Assembly (NCBI GenBank): GCA_018266755.1
Contig: JAFDZW010000002.1
Span: 62,001-126,000, forward strand
Reading direction: 5' to 3'
DNA: 64,000 nt
Origin: Bacteroidota bacterium
GTDB lineage: Bacteria; Bacteroidota; Ignavibacteria; Palsa-1295
Part shown: positions 29,294-38,059 of the stretch, in pieces
Layout: every line of letters starts with the position of its first letter
Numbering within the stretch: the stretch's first letter is position 1
Notes under the pieces: generated by a model
Seen by the model: only the letters and a program-made list of their open reading frames with translations
What the model was told of the DNA's origin: nothing
Database searches by the model: none
Translations under genes and position numbers: made by a program

Positions 29294-30919
29294 TTAAGCA
29301 AGTTGGAATTCAGGCGAACTCAGGAGTTCAAAGATGATGCGTCGCAAGGGTTGGACGCGTGCGGCATCGCTCAGGCTCTGCCATTCATACGGATGAAGGA
29401 CGCCGCTCGATGCGACGATCTGCTGCAGCCGTGCGTCGTCAACCGGCAGACCAAGCAACACAGCATTCATCTCGCCGACGAGTACCGTGAGGTCCGAGTC
29501 GTACGCATCGAACTGCCTGGACCATGCGGTGATCTGATCGTCGGTGTACGGGATCCAGTCGAAGTTATAGCCGGTGCGTGGGTTGCACCATTGCCCTTGT
29601 ATCATGCCGTCGATGGCGACGGACTTCGCGAACGTCTCGATTCGCTTCGGAAGCGTTGCGGTGTTGAGCCACGTGCGGTAGCCTTCCCACCCTTTAACGT
29701 TCGTTGGGTTGCCGATGAACATGCCTGTGTCCTGACCATACCACCAAAAATTTCCCGAAGCGTAGAACGAGATCGGCACATTCATCTTGCGACACAGACT
29801 CACCATGAACTCGTACGGCGACTTGATGGCTGCCCCACGGTGGATTGGATCGAAGAAGTGCTCGCTCTTGAACAGGAGCTTGAGCATCGGCTTGAGCTCC
29901 CAATCCGAAGCGATGAGGGTATCGGCGAGCTGTTGGATCAGTTCATCGCTCGATGGCGGCAGATCGCCCATGTAGATGAAGGAGCGGTATATCTTCTTTG
30001 CGATGTGCCATGCAATCGCAGGTCCGCGCTGTTCGAAAAGCAGGTCGATAACATCGGCCTCGATCCTCGGGTCGTTCGCTGCTGCAAGTCCGTACACTTT
30101 GGGAGCCGAGCCCCAGAGGCTTCGCCTGGTCTTGAAGTCGAAATAGTAATCCGCGAAGTACGGCGGCATGACGTTCGGCGACGGTTCTTCGAACCGGAAT
30201 CGCCAGCCTGCGAGACAGTGTGCGAGGTTGCGCACATCGTCCTGTGTGTAGTTCTTGTTGCCGTTGCGGTCTGCGATGCCCATTGTGAAGAGCTCCATGA
30301 GTTCGCGAGCATAGTTCTCGTTGATCGTGTCCTCCTCGTTCCAGATGTTGTCGAGATACTTCAGCATCGCGGGCATGATGGTCACATCCTTGACCATCTG
30401 TTTGAAGTTGCCCCACGCGTTGCGCCGAAGGTAGTCGTGGTATCGCCACTCGTGTACGACGTAATACACTTTGACCTCTTCGACCACAAAATGATTGTGC
30501 CAGAAGAGCTGGAGCTTCTCGCGTAACTGCACCGGACTCTGCATGAGCTGCAAGCCCCACCACATGTGCAGATCGTGTTTTGCGTCATGCTGCAGCACAT
30601 CTTCGGCATGAGCCGTAGGGTAATCCGGTCCTCTGTACGGCATTGCGTACATCCATCGTTCGTAGTCTGGTGGCGGTTCGGGCATCGCCGAGGTGACGAG
30701 CGTATCGTCCATCAGCGCATCGATCAGGTCATGCGGACTCATCGCCAATGCGGCCTGAAGATCGGCCATGGTTGCACCGAAGCCCAGGCGATTGTAGAGA
30801 TGATTTGCCGCACTGAGGTCCCAGGGATTCGTTGCATCCGGCGTCCACAGCATCAAGGAAGAGGTGCCCGACTGAGGTCGTGCACTCGTGAACGATCGAA
30901 GGAATGTTCGTCTGTCCAT
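29294..30919 (-). CDS. DUF1800 protein with Tat-like N-terminus
   Basis: A 541-aa protein starting MDRRTFLRSFTSARP at 30919, a twin-arginine-like start but with a weak hydrophobic region. The DUF1800 signatures are NHLYNRLGFGATMADLQAAL (about 36), KLQLFWHNHFVVE (about 136) and INENYARELMELFTMG (about 201). DUF1800 and DUF1501 genes are almost always adjacent in Bacteroidetes, Planctomycetes and Proteobacteria; their joint role is unknown. It ends SSPEFQLA with no T9SS domain, so export may differ from its partner. A possible TTTG-N19-TAAGTTG element lies upstream but is imperfect. Confidence 0.92.
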   Translation of the reverse strand: MDRRTFLRSFTSARPQSGTSSLMLWTPDATNPWDLSAANHLYNRLGFGATMADLQAALAMSPHDLIDALMDDTLVTSAMPEPPPDYERWMYAMPYRGPDYPTAHAEDVLQHDAKHDLHMWWGLQLMQSPVQLREKLQLFWHNHFVVEEVKVYYVVHEWRYHDYLRRNAWGNFKQMVKDVTIMPAMLKYLDNIWNEEDTINENYARELMELFTMGIADRNGNKNYTQDDVRNLAHCLAGWRFRFEEPSPNVMPPYFADYYFDFKTRRSLWGSAPKVYGLAAANDPRIEADVIDLLFEQRGPAIAWHIAKKIYRSFIYMGDLPPSSDELIQQLADTLIASDWELKPMLKLLFKSEHFFDPIHRGAAIKSPYEFMVSLCRKMNVPISFYASGNFWWYGQDTGMFIGNPTNVKGWEGYRTWLNTATLPKRIETFAKSVAIDGMIQGQWCNPRTGYNFDWIPYTDDQITAWSRQFDAYDSDLTVLVGEMNAVLLGLPVDDARLQQIVASSGVLHPYEWQSLSDAARVQPLRRIIFELLSSPEFQLA

Positions 30920-31092
30920 GTACAAGAAATTTCACGTTACGTAATAGACAACTTACTACCGAATTCGGCAGGATCAAAGCAAGGCATCTCTCAGTGACCT
31001 ACTTGACCGTGACAATTCGTCGCACAGGAAGGGCTTCGGCCATCGCGGGAACAACCCGCGCACGGAGCCTGTTGTGCGTGTCCATTTTCATT

Positions 31093-31174
31093 GCGGGAGT
31101 GGCGAAATTGGCAGACGCACCATCTTGAGGGGGTGGCGCCGTGAGGCATGCGGGTTCAAGTCCCGCCTCCCGCA
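31093..31174 (+). tRNA. tRNA-Leu (anticodon GAG)
   Basis: The sequence folds as a class II tRNA. The acceptor stem is GCGGGAG / CTCCCGC with discriminator A. The anticodon stem CCATC / GGTGG encloses the loop TTGAGGG, which places GAG at 34-36. A variable arm with GCC / GGC and the T arm GCGGG-TTCAAGT-CCCGC follow. CCA is not encoded. Reading CUC and CUU Leu codons is expected. Confidence 0.93.
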
Positions 31175-31181
31175 CATTATC

Positions 31182-31210
31182 ATCAGTTGCCATACTGATC
31201 GTTTTTGTTG
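31182..31210 (+). terminator. Terminator after tRNA-Leu
   Basis: Short stem ATCAGT / ACTGAT (31182-31187 and 31194-31199) followed by CGTTTTTGTTG, 8 nt after the tRNA. Confidence 0.6.
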
Positions 31211-31299
31211 CTGTATTCTCCCCACGCGTCGCACTTCCAACCTTACAGGTGTAGCGCACACGTTTTCCCGATTTTTTTACTGTACAAAAGGAAGCTGCC

Positions 31300-31893
31300 A
31301 TGAGAAGAATAATCGTCCCATCCTTTATTACCTTAGACGGAGTATTGCAAGCGCCCGGTGGGCCTGACGAAGATACAACAAGCGGGTTTAAGTATGGCGG
31401 TTGGTCTGCGCCATACGCCGATGAGGATTCCGGTAAGCTCATGCTCGAGCAGATGGGCCCGACAGACCTCCTCTTGGGCAGAAAAACATTTGAGATATTC
31501 GCTAACTACTGGCCAACACATGCGGATATGTGGCCCGGGATCAACGATGTCACCAAGTACTGCTTGAGCAACACGCTCACGAAGTCGGATTGGGCTCATT
31601 CCGTCTTCCTCAAGACTGTGACGGACATCCAGAACCTCAAGAATTCCGACGGCCCAGACCTCAAGGTATGGGGCAGCGGCCAACTCGTACAGTTATTACT
31701 CCAACACGACCTCGTCGATGAGCTTTGGCTGAAGATCTACCCCGTGACCCTTGGCCAGGGAAAGAAATTGTTTGAGAGTGGTACCATCCCTGCCGCATTT
31801 ACACTCACAAAAAGTGCCGTCACCCCCAAAGGAGTGATCTTTGCCAACTACACACGGGCCGGGAAAGTAGAGACCGGCGACTTCGGAGCGTAA
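31300..31893 (+). CDS. RibD C-terminal/dihydrofolate reductase-like protein
   Basis: A 197-aa member of the family shared by RibD reductase domains and DHFR-like proteins. The start MRRIIVPSFITLDGVLQAPG is characteristic (SLDG-type motif), with GPTDLLLGRKTFEIFANYWP (about 53-72), KVWGSGQLVQLLLQHDLVDE (about 122-141) and YPVTLGQGKKLF. It probably binds NADPH. Family members nearby in sequence are generally uncharacterised, so neither folate nor riboflavin synthesis is claimed. An AGGAAG site precedes the ATG. It lies alone after tRNA-Leu and converges with the deoxyhypusine synthase-like gene. Confidence 0.9.
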   Translation: MRRIIVPSFITLDGVLQAPGGPDEDTTSGFKYGGWSAPYADEDSGKLMLEQMGPTDLLLGRKTFEIFANYWPTHADMWPGINDVTKYCLSNTLTKSDWAHSVFLKTVTDIQNLKNSDGPDLKVWGSGQLVQLLLQHDLVDELWLKIYPVTLGQGKKLFESGTIPAAFTLTKSAVTPKGVIFANYTRAGKVETGDFGA

Positions 31894-31906
31894 TGCCGAT
31901 CCGTCG

Positions 31907-32881
31907 TTACCAGCCGAGTATGTACGAGAACATCAGTGGTGCGCAGATACTGGCATCCGATTCGACGATGAACTTCGGCGTGTCGATACCGAGCTTACCC
32001 CAGGTGATCTTCTCGTTCGGCACCGCGCCGCTGTAGGAGCCGTACGAAGTGGTCGAGTCCGAGATCTGGCAGAAGTAGCTCCAGAACGGGATGTCGTGCA
32101 TCTCGAGGTCCTGATAGAGCATCGGCACAACACAGATCGGGAAATCGCCGGCGATGCCGCCGCCGATCTGGAAGAAGCCAACGCCTTTGCCGCCAGAATT
32201 CTTGATGTACCAATCGGCGAGCCACATCATGTACTCGATGCCCGACTTCATCACTGATGGCTTGAGCTCGCCCTTGATGCAATACGACGCAAAGATATTG
32301 CCCATCGTACTGTCTTCCCAACCCGGTACGATGATCGGCAAATTCTTCTCCGCTGCCGCGATCATCCAGGAGTCCTTGACGTCGATCTGATAGCTCTCCT
32401 TCATCACACCGGAGAGGAGCAGCTTGTACATATACTCGTGTGGGAAGTAGCGTTCGCCGCTTTCCTGCGCATCGGTCCAAAGCTTATGGATATGCTTCTG
32501 AATGTGGCGAAATGCCTCCTCTTCCGGGATGCAGGTATCGGTCACGCGGTTGAATCCGCCTTCGAGCAATTCCCACTCGTCCTGCGGTGAAAGATCGCGG
32601 TAATGCGGCACACGCTTGTAGTGGTTGTGGGCGACGAGGTTCATGATGTCCTCTTCGAGGTTCGCGCCCGTGCAGGAGATGATCTGCACCTTGTCCTGAC
32701 GGATCATCTCGGCAAGCGAGACGCCAAGCTCGGCGGTGCTCATCGCACCGGCGAGGGTGATCATCATCTTGCCGCCAGCATCGAGATGTGCGACGTATGC
32801 CTTCGATGCATCCACCAGTGCCGCAGCGTTGAAGTGGCGGTAGTGATGCAGAATAAAATCGGAGATCGGCTTATTGCTCAT
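31907..32881 (-). CDS. Deoxyhypusine synthase-family protein
   Basis: A 324-aa homologue of deoxyhypusine synthase. The motif NEKITWGKLG near residue 294 matches the catalytic-lysine segment of the eukaryotic enzyme (SWGK), and the NAD-binding elements TLAGAMSTAELG and GGGIAGDFPICVVPM are present. Eukaryotic and archaeal enzymes modify eIF5A using spermidine. Bacteria lack eIF5A, so bacterial family members probably make polyamine derivatives such as homospermidine, or act on another target (established for the family in part, inference here). The neighbours give no pathway hint. The catalytic Lys appears intact. Confidence 0.9.
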   Translation of the reverse strand: MSNKPISDFILHHYRHFNAAALVDASKAYVAHLDAGGKMMITLAGAMSTAELGVSLAEMIRQDKVQIISCTGANLEEDIMNLVAHNHYKRVPHYRDLSPQDEWELLEGGFNRVTDTCIPEEEAFRHIQKHIHKLWTDAQESGERYFPHEYMYKLLLSGVMKESYQIDVKDSWMIAAAEKNLPIIVPGWEDSTMGNIFASYCIKGELKPSVMKSGIEYMMWLADWYIKNSGGKGVGFFQIGGGIAGDFPICVVPMLYQDLEMHDIPFWSYFCQISDSTTSYGSYSGAVPNEKITWGKLGIDTPKFIVESDASICAPLMFSYILGW

Positions 32882-32921
32882 GTACTAATAATTCGACATT
32901 CAAAAATTAACTTCCCCCATC

Positions 32922-34376
32922 TCAGAAGCCTGCCTTGATCAACTGATCCGTGAGCTCCTTCGTGTAGGTCGGGTAGACCTCGCCGTAGAATGCACCGGTC
33001 GGGACCAACACGATCTCCCCGAAGCTCGTCGGATTGTCGGGGTCGAAACTGCTTGTGGCCTGTTGGGTGAATTCTTCGGGGTGGTTCGGGTCGTCAACAT
33101 CATTGACGACGAGCGTAAAGCCAATGGCGGGATAGTCCTCGCGTTCGATGAGGTCGTTCGTACGCTTCTTCTTTCCCGGTTTCGATTCGTTGAAGAGCTG
33201 CTCGGCAGCGCGCGTCTCGTACGAATTGATGGGGTTGCCCTCATAACCCAAATACGCAAATGGGATGCGTGCCTTCAACGTATAGCCGTTCACCACGCCG
33301 TTCGCCGTATCGCGGATCACTGTGGCGCGGATGTTACCGAGCGCCTCACGCTGTACGTCGCTGAGCGCCACAACGCTCGAAGCCGCGACGCGTGGCGTCG
33401 TGCTCAGCACAGCAGGCAACGAGAACGTGACGTTATAGATCGTCGAGTCCGTCTTCGTTCGGAATTGCGGGATGCTTCCCTTCTTTTCCTTCGTGAAGTA
33501 ACGGCTGTCGGTATTGAACGCATCGAACCACAGCGAGACGCGGTCGTTCTTCTCCATCTTCTCGTCGCCGCCCCAGACCTGATCGTCGCGGACGCTCACC
33601 GAGATATAGATATACTCATCGTCATACGCCGCCAGCGCACGGCGGATGGAGCAATCCTTCGCGTCGCGGCGGAAGCTGCCGCCTTTAGCGATGAACTGCT
33701 CGGAGTTGTCGCTCATGTCGTGGCCGTAGCCGGGATAGACGTAACGAAGACGGCTGTATGCGGGAAATGTGTAGAACTCCGAGTGCAGCATCGTCTGGTT
33801 GTCCTTTGTCGAGAAGAAGCTCTCTTTCGTACGGAGGTTCTCGTAGTTGCGATACAAGTCGTGCGCCATGGCTTTGTCTTTGCCCATAAGCGCGGGGATG
33901 TCCTCCTTGCGAGTCTCGAGCTCGTCGATCATCATCAGGTCGCCGGCGTAGTAGCTATATCCCTCTTGCCGCCAATGCGATTCGTCGAATTTCTGCAGCA
34001 CGCTCACGACCGAGCCGTCGGTCGTCAGGCCGACCTCGATCGGCGTTTCGAAATAGGTATATTTTTTCTGGAAAACGTCGTGAAATTTGCCGTTCTCGTT
34101 GACGAGCAAATGAACTGTCACTTCTTGCTTGGGGTGAGACGTATTAAAGAGAGAGATGGCAAGATCGGGGAGCGTGTCGTTCGAGAAATCGCCGATGGCA
34201 AGGCCCCAGACGCGCTGGGCGTCGTAATCTTCGGGAATCGCTTCCTTGATCGACGCGCGAAGCGAGGGCGTGAATACCGAATCGAACCGCCCGTCAAGGC
34301 TATCGATCGGCATGCCCTGCGCCATCGCAAGCGACGGCAGGATGATAGCGGCGATCAGTACGAGAATTCGTCTCAT
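32922..34376 (-). CDS. Exported protein with CBM9-like domain
   Basis: A 484-aa protein with a signal peptide ending LPSLAMAQ (about residue 20). Residues 55-200 hold a domain with IGDFSNDTLPDLAISLFN, similar to FG-GAP/VCBS segments. From about 235 a CBM9-like sugar-binding domain can be seen: AYDDEYIYISVSVRDDQVWG, then NDRVSLWFDAFNTDSRYF, a pattern typical of family 9 modules in Bacteroidetes periplasmic proteins. It ends without a T9SS domain (TDQLIKAGF), so it is probably periplasmic. It diverges from leuS. Ligand unknown. Confidence 0.85.
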   Translation of the reverse strand: MRRILVLIAAIILPSLAMAQGMPIDSLDGRFDSVFTPSLRASIKEAIPEDYDAQRVWGLAIGDFSNDTLPDLAISLFNTSHPKQEVTVHLLVNENGKFHDVFQKKYTYFETPIEVGLTTDGSVVSVLQKFDESHWRQEGYSYYAGDLMMIDELETRKEDIPALMGKDKAMAHDLYRNYENLRTKESFFSTKDNQTMLHSEFYTFPAYSRLRYVYPGYGHDMSDNSEQFIAKGGSFRRDAKDCSIRRALAAYDDEYIYISVSVRDDQVWGGDEKMEKNDRVSLWFDAFNTDSRYFTKEKKGSIPQFRTKTDSTIYNVTFSLPAVLSTTPRVAASSVVALSDVQREALGNIRATVIRDTANGVVNGYTLKARIPFAYLGYEGNPINSYETRAAEQLFNESKPGKKKRTNDLIEREDYPAIGFTLVVNDVDDPNHPEEFTQQATSSFDPDNPTSFGEIVLVPTGAFYGEVYPTYTKELTDQLIKAGF

Positions 34377-34471
34377 TCGTGCGAAAATACGACTCGCATA
34401 ACACCCCGTGGGAACTTTGAACTCCGCTCGAACCCTAACAAAAGACTATATTGTAGTGAATTAATACTCGA

Positions 34472-37081
34472 ATGCCGTATCCGTTCAAAGAAATAGAATC
34501 CAAGTGGCAAGCCGAATGGCGGGGTCGTGACATCTTCCGCGTCACCGAGGACCCGACAAAGCCCAAATACTACGTGATGAGCATGCTCCCCTATCCGTCG
34601 GGGGCGGGGCTGCACATGGGCCACCCGATCGGCTACACCGCCTGCGACATTGTCGCTCGCTTCCGCCACATGGACGGATCGAACGTGCTGCATCCGATGG
34701 GCTGGGACGCGTTCGGGCTTCCGGCCGAGCAATACGCCGTCAAGAACAAGAAGCACCCGCGTGAGACGACGATTGCCAACATCGCGAACTTCCGGCGGCA
34801 GCTCGATATGCTCGGCTATTCGTACGATTGGTCACGCGAGATCGATTCCACCGATCCCAACTACTACAAATGGACACAGTGGATCTTCCTGAAGATCTAC
34901 AACTCGTATTACGATACGACGGCGAACGCTGCGCGGCCGGTGGAGAACCTGATCGCTCACTTCGAGCGTCACGGCTCGATGCACATTCCGGCCGCCGTAC
35001 CGAAAGACTTCAAGACGTTCAGCTCGACCGACTGGCAGCAGGGTAGCGGGAAGTTCAAAGCGGATGTGCTTTCGAACTTCCGACTTGCATACATTTCCGA
35101 TGCACCGGTCAACTGGTGTCCGGAACTTGGTACCGTGCTCGCGAACGAAGAAGTTGCCGAACAGGAGGAGAAAGGCTTCACGGTCGTTCGCCGCAACATG
35201 CGGCAGTGGGTGCTGCGCATCACCGCATATGCAGAGCGCTTGCTCGAAGATATGGCTTTGCTCGACTGGCCGCATCACACCATTGAGCAGCAGCGCAACT
35301 GGATCGGCAAGAGTACGGGTGCGGAAGTTGATTTCCGCGTTCTGCATCACAACGAGAACATTCGCGTCTATACGACGCGCCCCGATACGATCTTCGGTGC
35401 GACATATATGGTATTGGCGCCCGAGCATCCGCTCGTCGATCACATCACCACACACGACCAAAAAGCAGCTGTCGAAGCATACAAGCAAAAAACTGCGACC
35501 AAGAGCGACCTCGAGCGCACAGAGCTTTCGAAGGAAAAGACCGGTGTCTTCACCGGCGCGTATGCCATCAACCCGGCGACGGAGAAACCGATCCCGATCT
35601 GGATCGCCGACTACGTCCTCATCGCCTACGGCACCGGCGCGATCATGGCTGTGCCGGGACACGACGAGCGCGACTTTGAGTTTGCGACGACGTTCGACTT
35701 GCCGGTCGTCAGAGTAGTCAGTAGCCAGGAGTCAGTAGCCAGTGAGGAGCCGCTTCCGTACTGCGAAGACGGCTATGCCATTAATTCCGGCATGATCAAT
35801 GGTCTTCCGACTGCCGAAGCAAAAGAGAAGATCACGAAGCATTTTGTCGAGCTCGGTATCGGACAGCATTCGGTGAAGTATAAGCTGCGCGATTGGCTCT
35901 TCTCGCGTCAACGCTATTGGGGTGAGCCATTCCCGATTGTCTATGTGAATGACGGCGACGGCGAGTACGCGAAGGCCTTGCCGGCCGAATCACTTCCGGT
36001 CACGCTTCCGGACGTCAAGTCCTACAGCCCGAGCGGCACAGGCGAATCGCCGCTCTCGATCATCGACCATTGGGTCAACACCGTCGATCCGGAAACAGGC
36101 GCCGCAGCCAAGCGCGAGACGAACACCATGCCACAGTGGGCAGGCTCGTCGTGGTACTACCTGCGCTACGCTGACCCGAAGAACCCCACCGCGCCGATCT
36201 CGAAAGAGAACGATGCGTACTGGCAGCCGGTCGATCTCTACATCGGTGGCAACGAGCATGCGGTCACGCATTTGCTCTACTCACGCTTTTGGCATAAGGT
36301 GCTCTTCGATCACGGCATCGTCGGACATCCCGAGCCGTTCAAGCGCCTGTTTCATCAAGGCTTGCTCCTCGGTGAGAACGGCGCGAAGATGTCGAAGTCG
36401 CTCGGCAATGTCGTCAATCCCGATGATGTAGTGAAAGAGTACGGCGCCGACACGCTGCGCATGTACCTGATGTTCCTCGGACCTCTCGAACAAGGAGGAC
36501 CGTGGAATACCAAAGGCATCGCTGGCGTGCATCGATTCCTCAACCGCCTCTGGCGTTTCGTCGCTGATGACGACGGCAACCCCGTCGAAGGTCGCGTGGC
36601 CGATATTGCGATGAGCGACGTACAAGAGCGCGTCATGCACCAGACGATCAAGAAGGTGCGTGAAGATATCGATGCGCTGCGACTCAACACCGCGATCAGC
36701 GCAATGATGATCTTCCTCAACGAAATTCCGAGCGACTCAGCCGCGCCGCGCGAAGCGGTCGAGGCCATCGTACGCCTCGCATCGCCGTTCGCTCCGCACA
36801 TCACCGAAGAGATCTGGCAACGCCTCGGCCATGCCGAGCCGATCTACAACGCACCCTTCCCGACCTATGACGAGGCGAAGACGATCGAAAGCTCCGTCAC
36901 GCTTATCCTGCAGGTCAATGGTAAGGTGCGCGACAAGCTCGACGTCCCGCGCGGCCTCTCGCGCGAAGACCTCGAGAAGTTCGCCACCGCAAGCGACAAA
37001 GTCCAGAAGCACGTCGGCACCGCCTCAATCAAGAAAGTGATCGTCGTGCCGGATAAGCTGGTGAATGTGGTGGTGGGGTAA
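34472..37081 (+). CDS. leuS: Leucyl-tRNA synthetase
   Basis: Class Ia synthetase for tRNA-Leu with an editing domain; 869 aa, slightly longer than many. HIGH motif: LPYPSGAGLHMGHPIGY (about 38-54). KMSKS motif: NGAKMSKSLGNVV (about 633-645). The CP1 editing domain is intact (TTRPDTIFGATYMVLAPEH). Just after it, about residues 415-428, is a Ser/Gln/Glu-rich stretch (VVSSQESVASEE) encoded by two copies of a 14-mer, placed in a variable surface loop. It converges with the lipoyl-transferase gene, with 6 nt between their stop codons. Confidence 0.96.
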   Translation: MPYPFKEIESKWQAEWRGRDIFRVTEDPTKPKYYVMSMLPYPSGAGLHMGHPIGYTACDIVARFRHMDGSNVLHPMGWDAFGLPAEQYAVKNKKHPRETTIANIANFRRQLDMLGYSYDWSREIDSTDPNYYKWTQWIFLKIYNSYYDTTANAARPVENLIAHFERHGSMHIPAAVPKDFKTFSSTDWQQGSGKFKADVLSNFRLAYISDAPVNWCPELGTVLANEEVAEQEEKGFTVVRRNMRQWVLRITAYAERLLEDMALLDWPHHTIEQQRNWIGKSTGAEVDFRVLHHNENIRVYTTRPDTIFGATYMVLAPEHPLVDHITTHDQKAAVEAYKQKTATKSDLERTELSKEKTGVFTGAYAINPATEKPIPIWIADYVLIAYGTGAIMAVPGHDERDFEFATTFDLPVVRVVSSQESVASEEPLPYCEDGYAINSGMINGLPTAEAKEKITKHFVELGIGQHSVKYKLRDWLFSRQRYWGEPFPIVYVNDGDGEYAKALPAESLPVTLPDVKSYSPSGTGESPLSIIDHWVNTVDPETGAAAKRETNTMPQWAGSSWYYLRYADPKNPTAPISKENDAYWQPVDLYIGGNEHAVTHLLYSRFWHKVLFDHGIVGHPEPFKRLFHQGLLLGENGAKMSKSLGNVVNPDDVVKEYGADTLRMYLMFLGPLEQGGPWNTKGIAGVHRFLNRLWRFVADDDGNPVEGRVADIAMSDVQERVMHQTIKKVREDIDALRLNTAISAMMIFLNEIPSDSAAPREAVEAIVRLASPFAPHITEEIWQRLGHAEPIYNAPFPTYDEAKTIESSVTLILQVNGKVRDKLDVPRGLSREDLEKFATASDKVQKHVGTASIKKVIVVPDKLVNVVVG
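35715..35742 (+). repeat. Tandem 14-mer inside leuS
   Basis: TAGTCAGTAGCCAG followed directly by GAGTCAGTAGCCAG (13 of 14 identical). The repeat lies in frame in a variable loop after the editing domain and codes for SSQESVAS. Confidence 0.85.
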
Positions 37082-37087
37082 CGCTGC

Positions 37088-37807
37088 TCACTGAACAACG
37101 GAGAACGACAACTTCGCGAGCTGAGCGTTGATATCCTCATATCCGCCAAGCGTCGCCGATTCTTCGACCAAGAGAGAACGCATCTCCTGCTTCTCTTCTT
37201 CCGATATCTTCAGAAACTCCGGCAACCGCAAATGCTCGTCGCCGAGGAGGATCGAACCGTGTTGTAACACTGCGTTACCAAAGCGGCGCTGCGCCGAGCC
37301 GACGACCTTCTTGCCGTCAAGCGTGATCTCGTAGCGTGCCGTGCTCGTGAAGCAGGCGATGTTCGTCAGCGTACCGGGTTTGTATGCGTCTCGGATGGAG
37401 TCGGTATCGCGAGGCGAGGTGAGTTTCAGTCTGCCTCCGGCAAGCGGTTGCAACAGATCAAGCAACGCAACAGCGATCTTATTATGCACGGCATAGATGC
37501 CTTCGTTCGGTTCGAAGTGCATGATGACGGCATACGTCAGCTCTTCGGCATGATACACCGCCCTGCCGCCCGTCGGTCGGCGAACGACGTCCACCCCCGC
37601 ACGCGCGCATGCTTCCAGATCGATCGAGGACTCGTCCTGCTTATACCCGAGCGAGATGGCATACGGCTTCCACGTATAGAGCCGCAGGAAGTTCGGCGCC
37701 GCGGGGTCGTCACGCAACCGCTCCGCCAACTCCAGGTCACGCGCCATGTGGTACGCCCCCGTGCGGTCGAGCTCGGTTTCAAATTGCCAGTTGCCGGTGT
37801 CGAACAT
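37088..37807 (-). CDS. Lipoyl/octanoyl transferase, LipM/LplA-like
   Basis: A 239-aa BPL/LPL-type protein from the ATG at 37807; a start at 37849 would add 14 hydrophobic residues that do not fit the family. Motifs are VVRRPTGGRAVYHAEELTYA (about 74-93) and GKKVVGSAQRRFGNAVLQHG (about 165-184), whose Lys is the conserved lipoate-binding residue. A Cys occurs at about 152 in NIACFTSTARYEI, the place where LipM octanoyltransferases have their nucleophile. It probably attaches octanoate or lipoate to acyl-carrier or dehydrogenase domains in the cytoplasm. LipM versus LplA is undecided. Confidence 0.85.
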   Translation of the reverse strand: MFDTGNWQFETELDRTGAYHMARDLELAERLRDDPAAPNFLRLYTWKPYAISLGYKQDESSIDLEACARAGVDVVRRPTGGRAVYHAEELTYAVIMHFEPNEGIYAVHNKIAVALLDLLQPLAGGRLKLTSPRDTDSIRDAYKPGTLTNIACFTSTARYEITLDGKKVVGSAQRRFGNAVLQHGSILLGDEHLRLPEFLKISEEEKQEMRSLLVEESATLGGYEDINAQLAKLSFSVVQ

Positions 37808-37852
37808 GTGGGAGGGTAACACGAGAAGATGAAGTGTTATCCCGACCACCGC

Positions 37853-38002
37853 CCCGGGTTAAAACCTGGGTCTAATTTCATTCAGTCCTCTCGGACGAAT
37901 TCATGCACGTCCTAACGGGACTGAAAGACACATAGCCCACGATTTTAATCGTGGGCGGTAGGTGGGTGACTTCAAGGGATCCCTGTCTTCGGTCGGAATG
38001 AC
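37853..38002. repeat. Composite palindromic repeat region
   Basis: The 250-nt gap before lptF/G holds a chain of palindromes: CCCGGGTTAAAACCTGGG (37853-37870), CAGTCC with GGACTG (37883-37888 and 37918-37923), GCCCACGATTTTAATCGTGGGC split as GCCCACGATT / AATCGTGGGC (37935-37956), and a diverged arm of the 28-nt family (37975-38002, 22 of 28 identical to 4776-4803). It looks like a dispersed non-coding repeat with a second one inserted beside it. Confidence 0.7.
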
Positions 38003-38059
38003 TACGATGGTTTCTGAGCACCGAAACACCCCTGCCCTGTGTTGCGAATACCTTACGGC

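Noticed and set aside
29147-30526. 459-codon plus-strand frame across DUF1501 and DUF1800
   Set aside because: Antisense to two recognised genes; its content is an artefact of their codon usage.
31093-31174. tRNA-Leu as an attachment site for a mobile island
   Set aside because: No second copy of the tRNA 3' end and no integrase gene is seen in the window.
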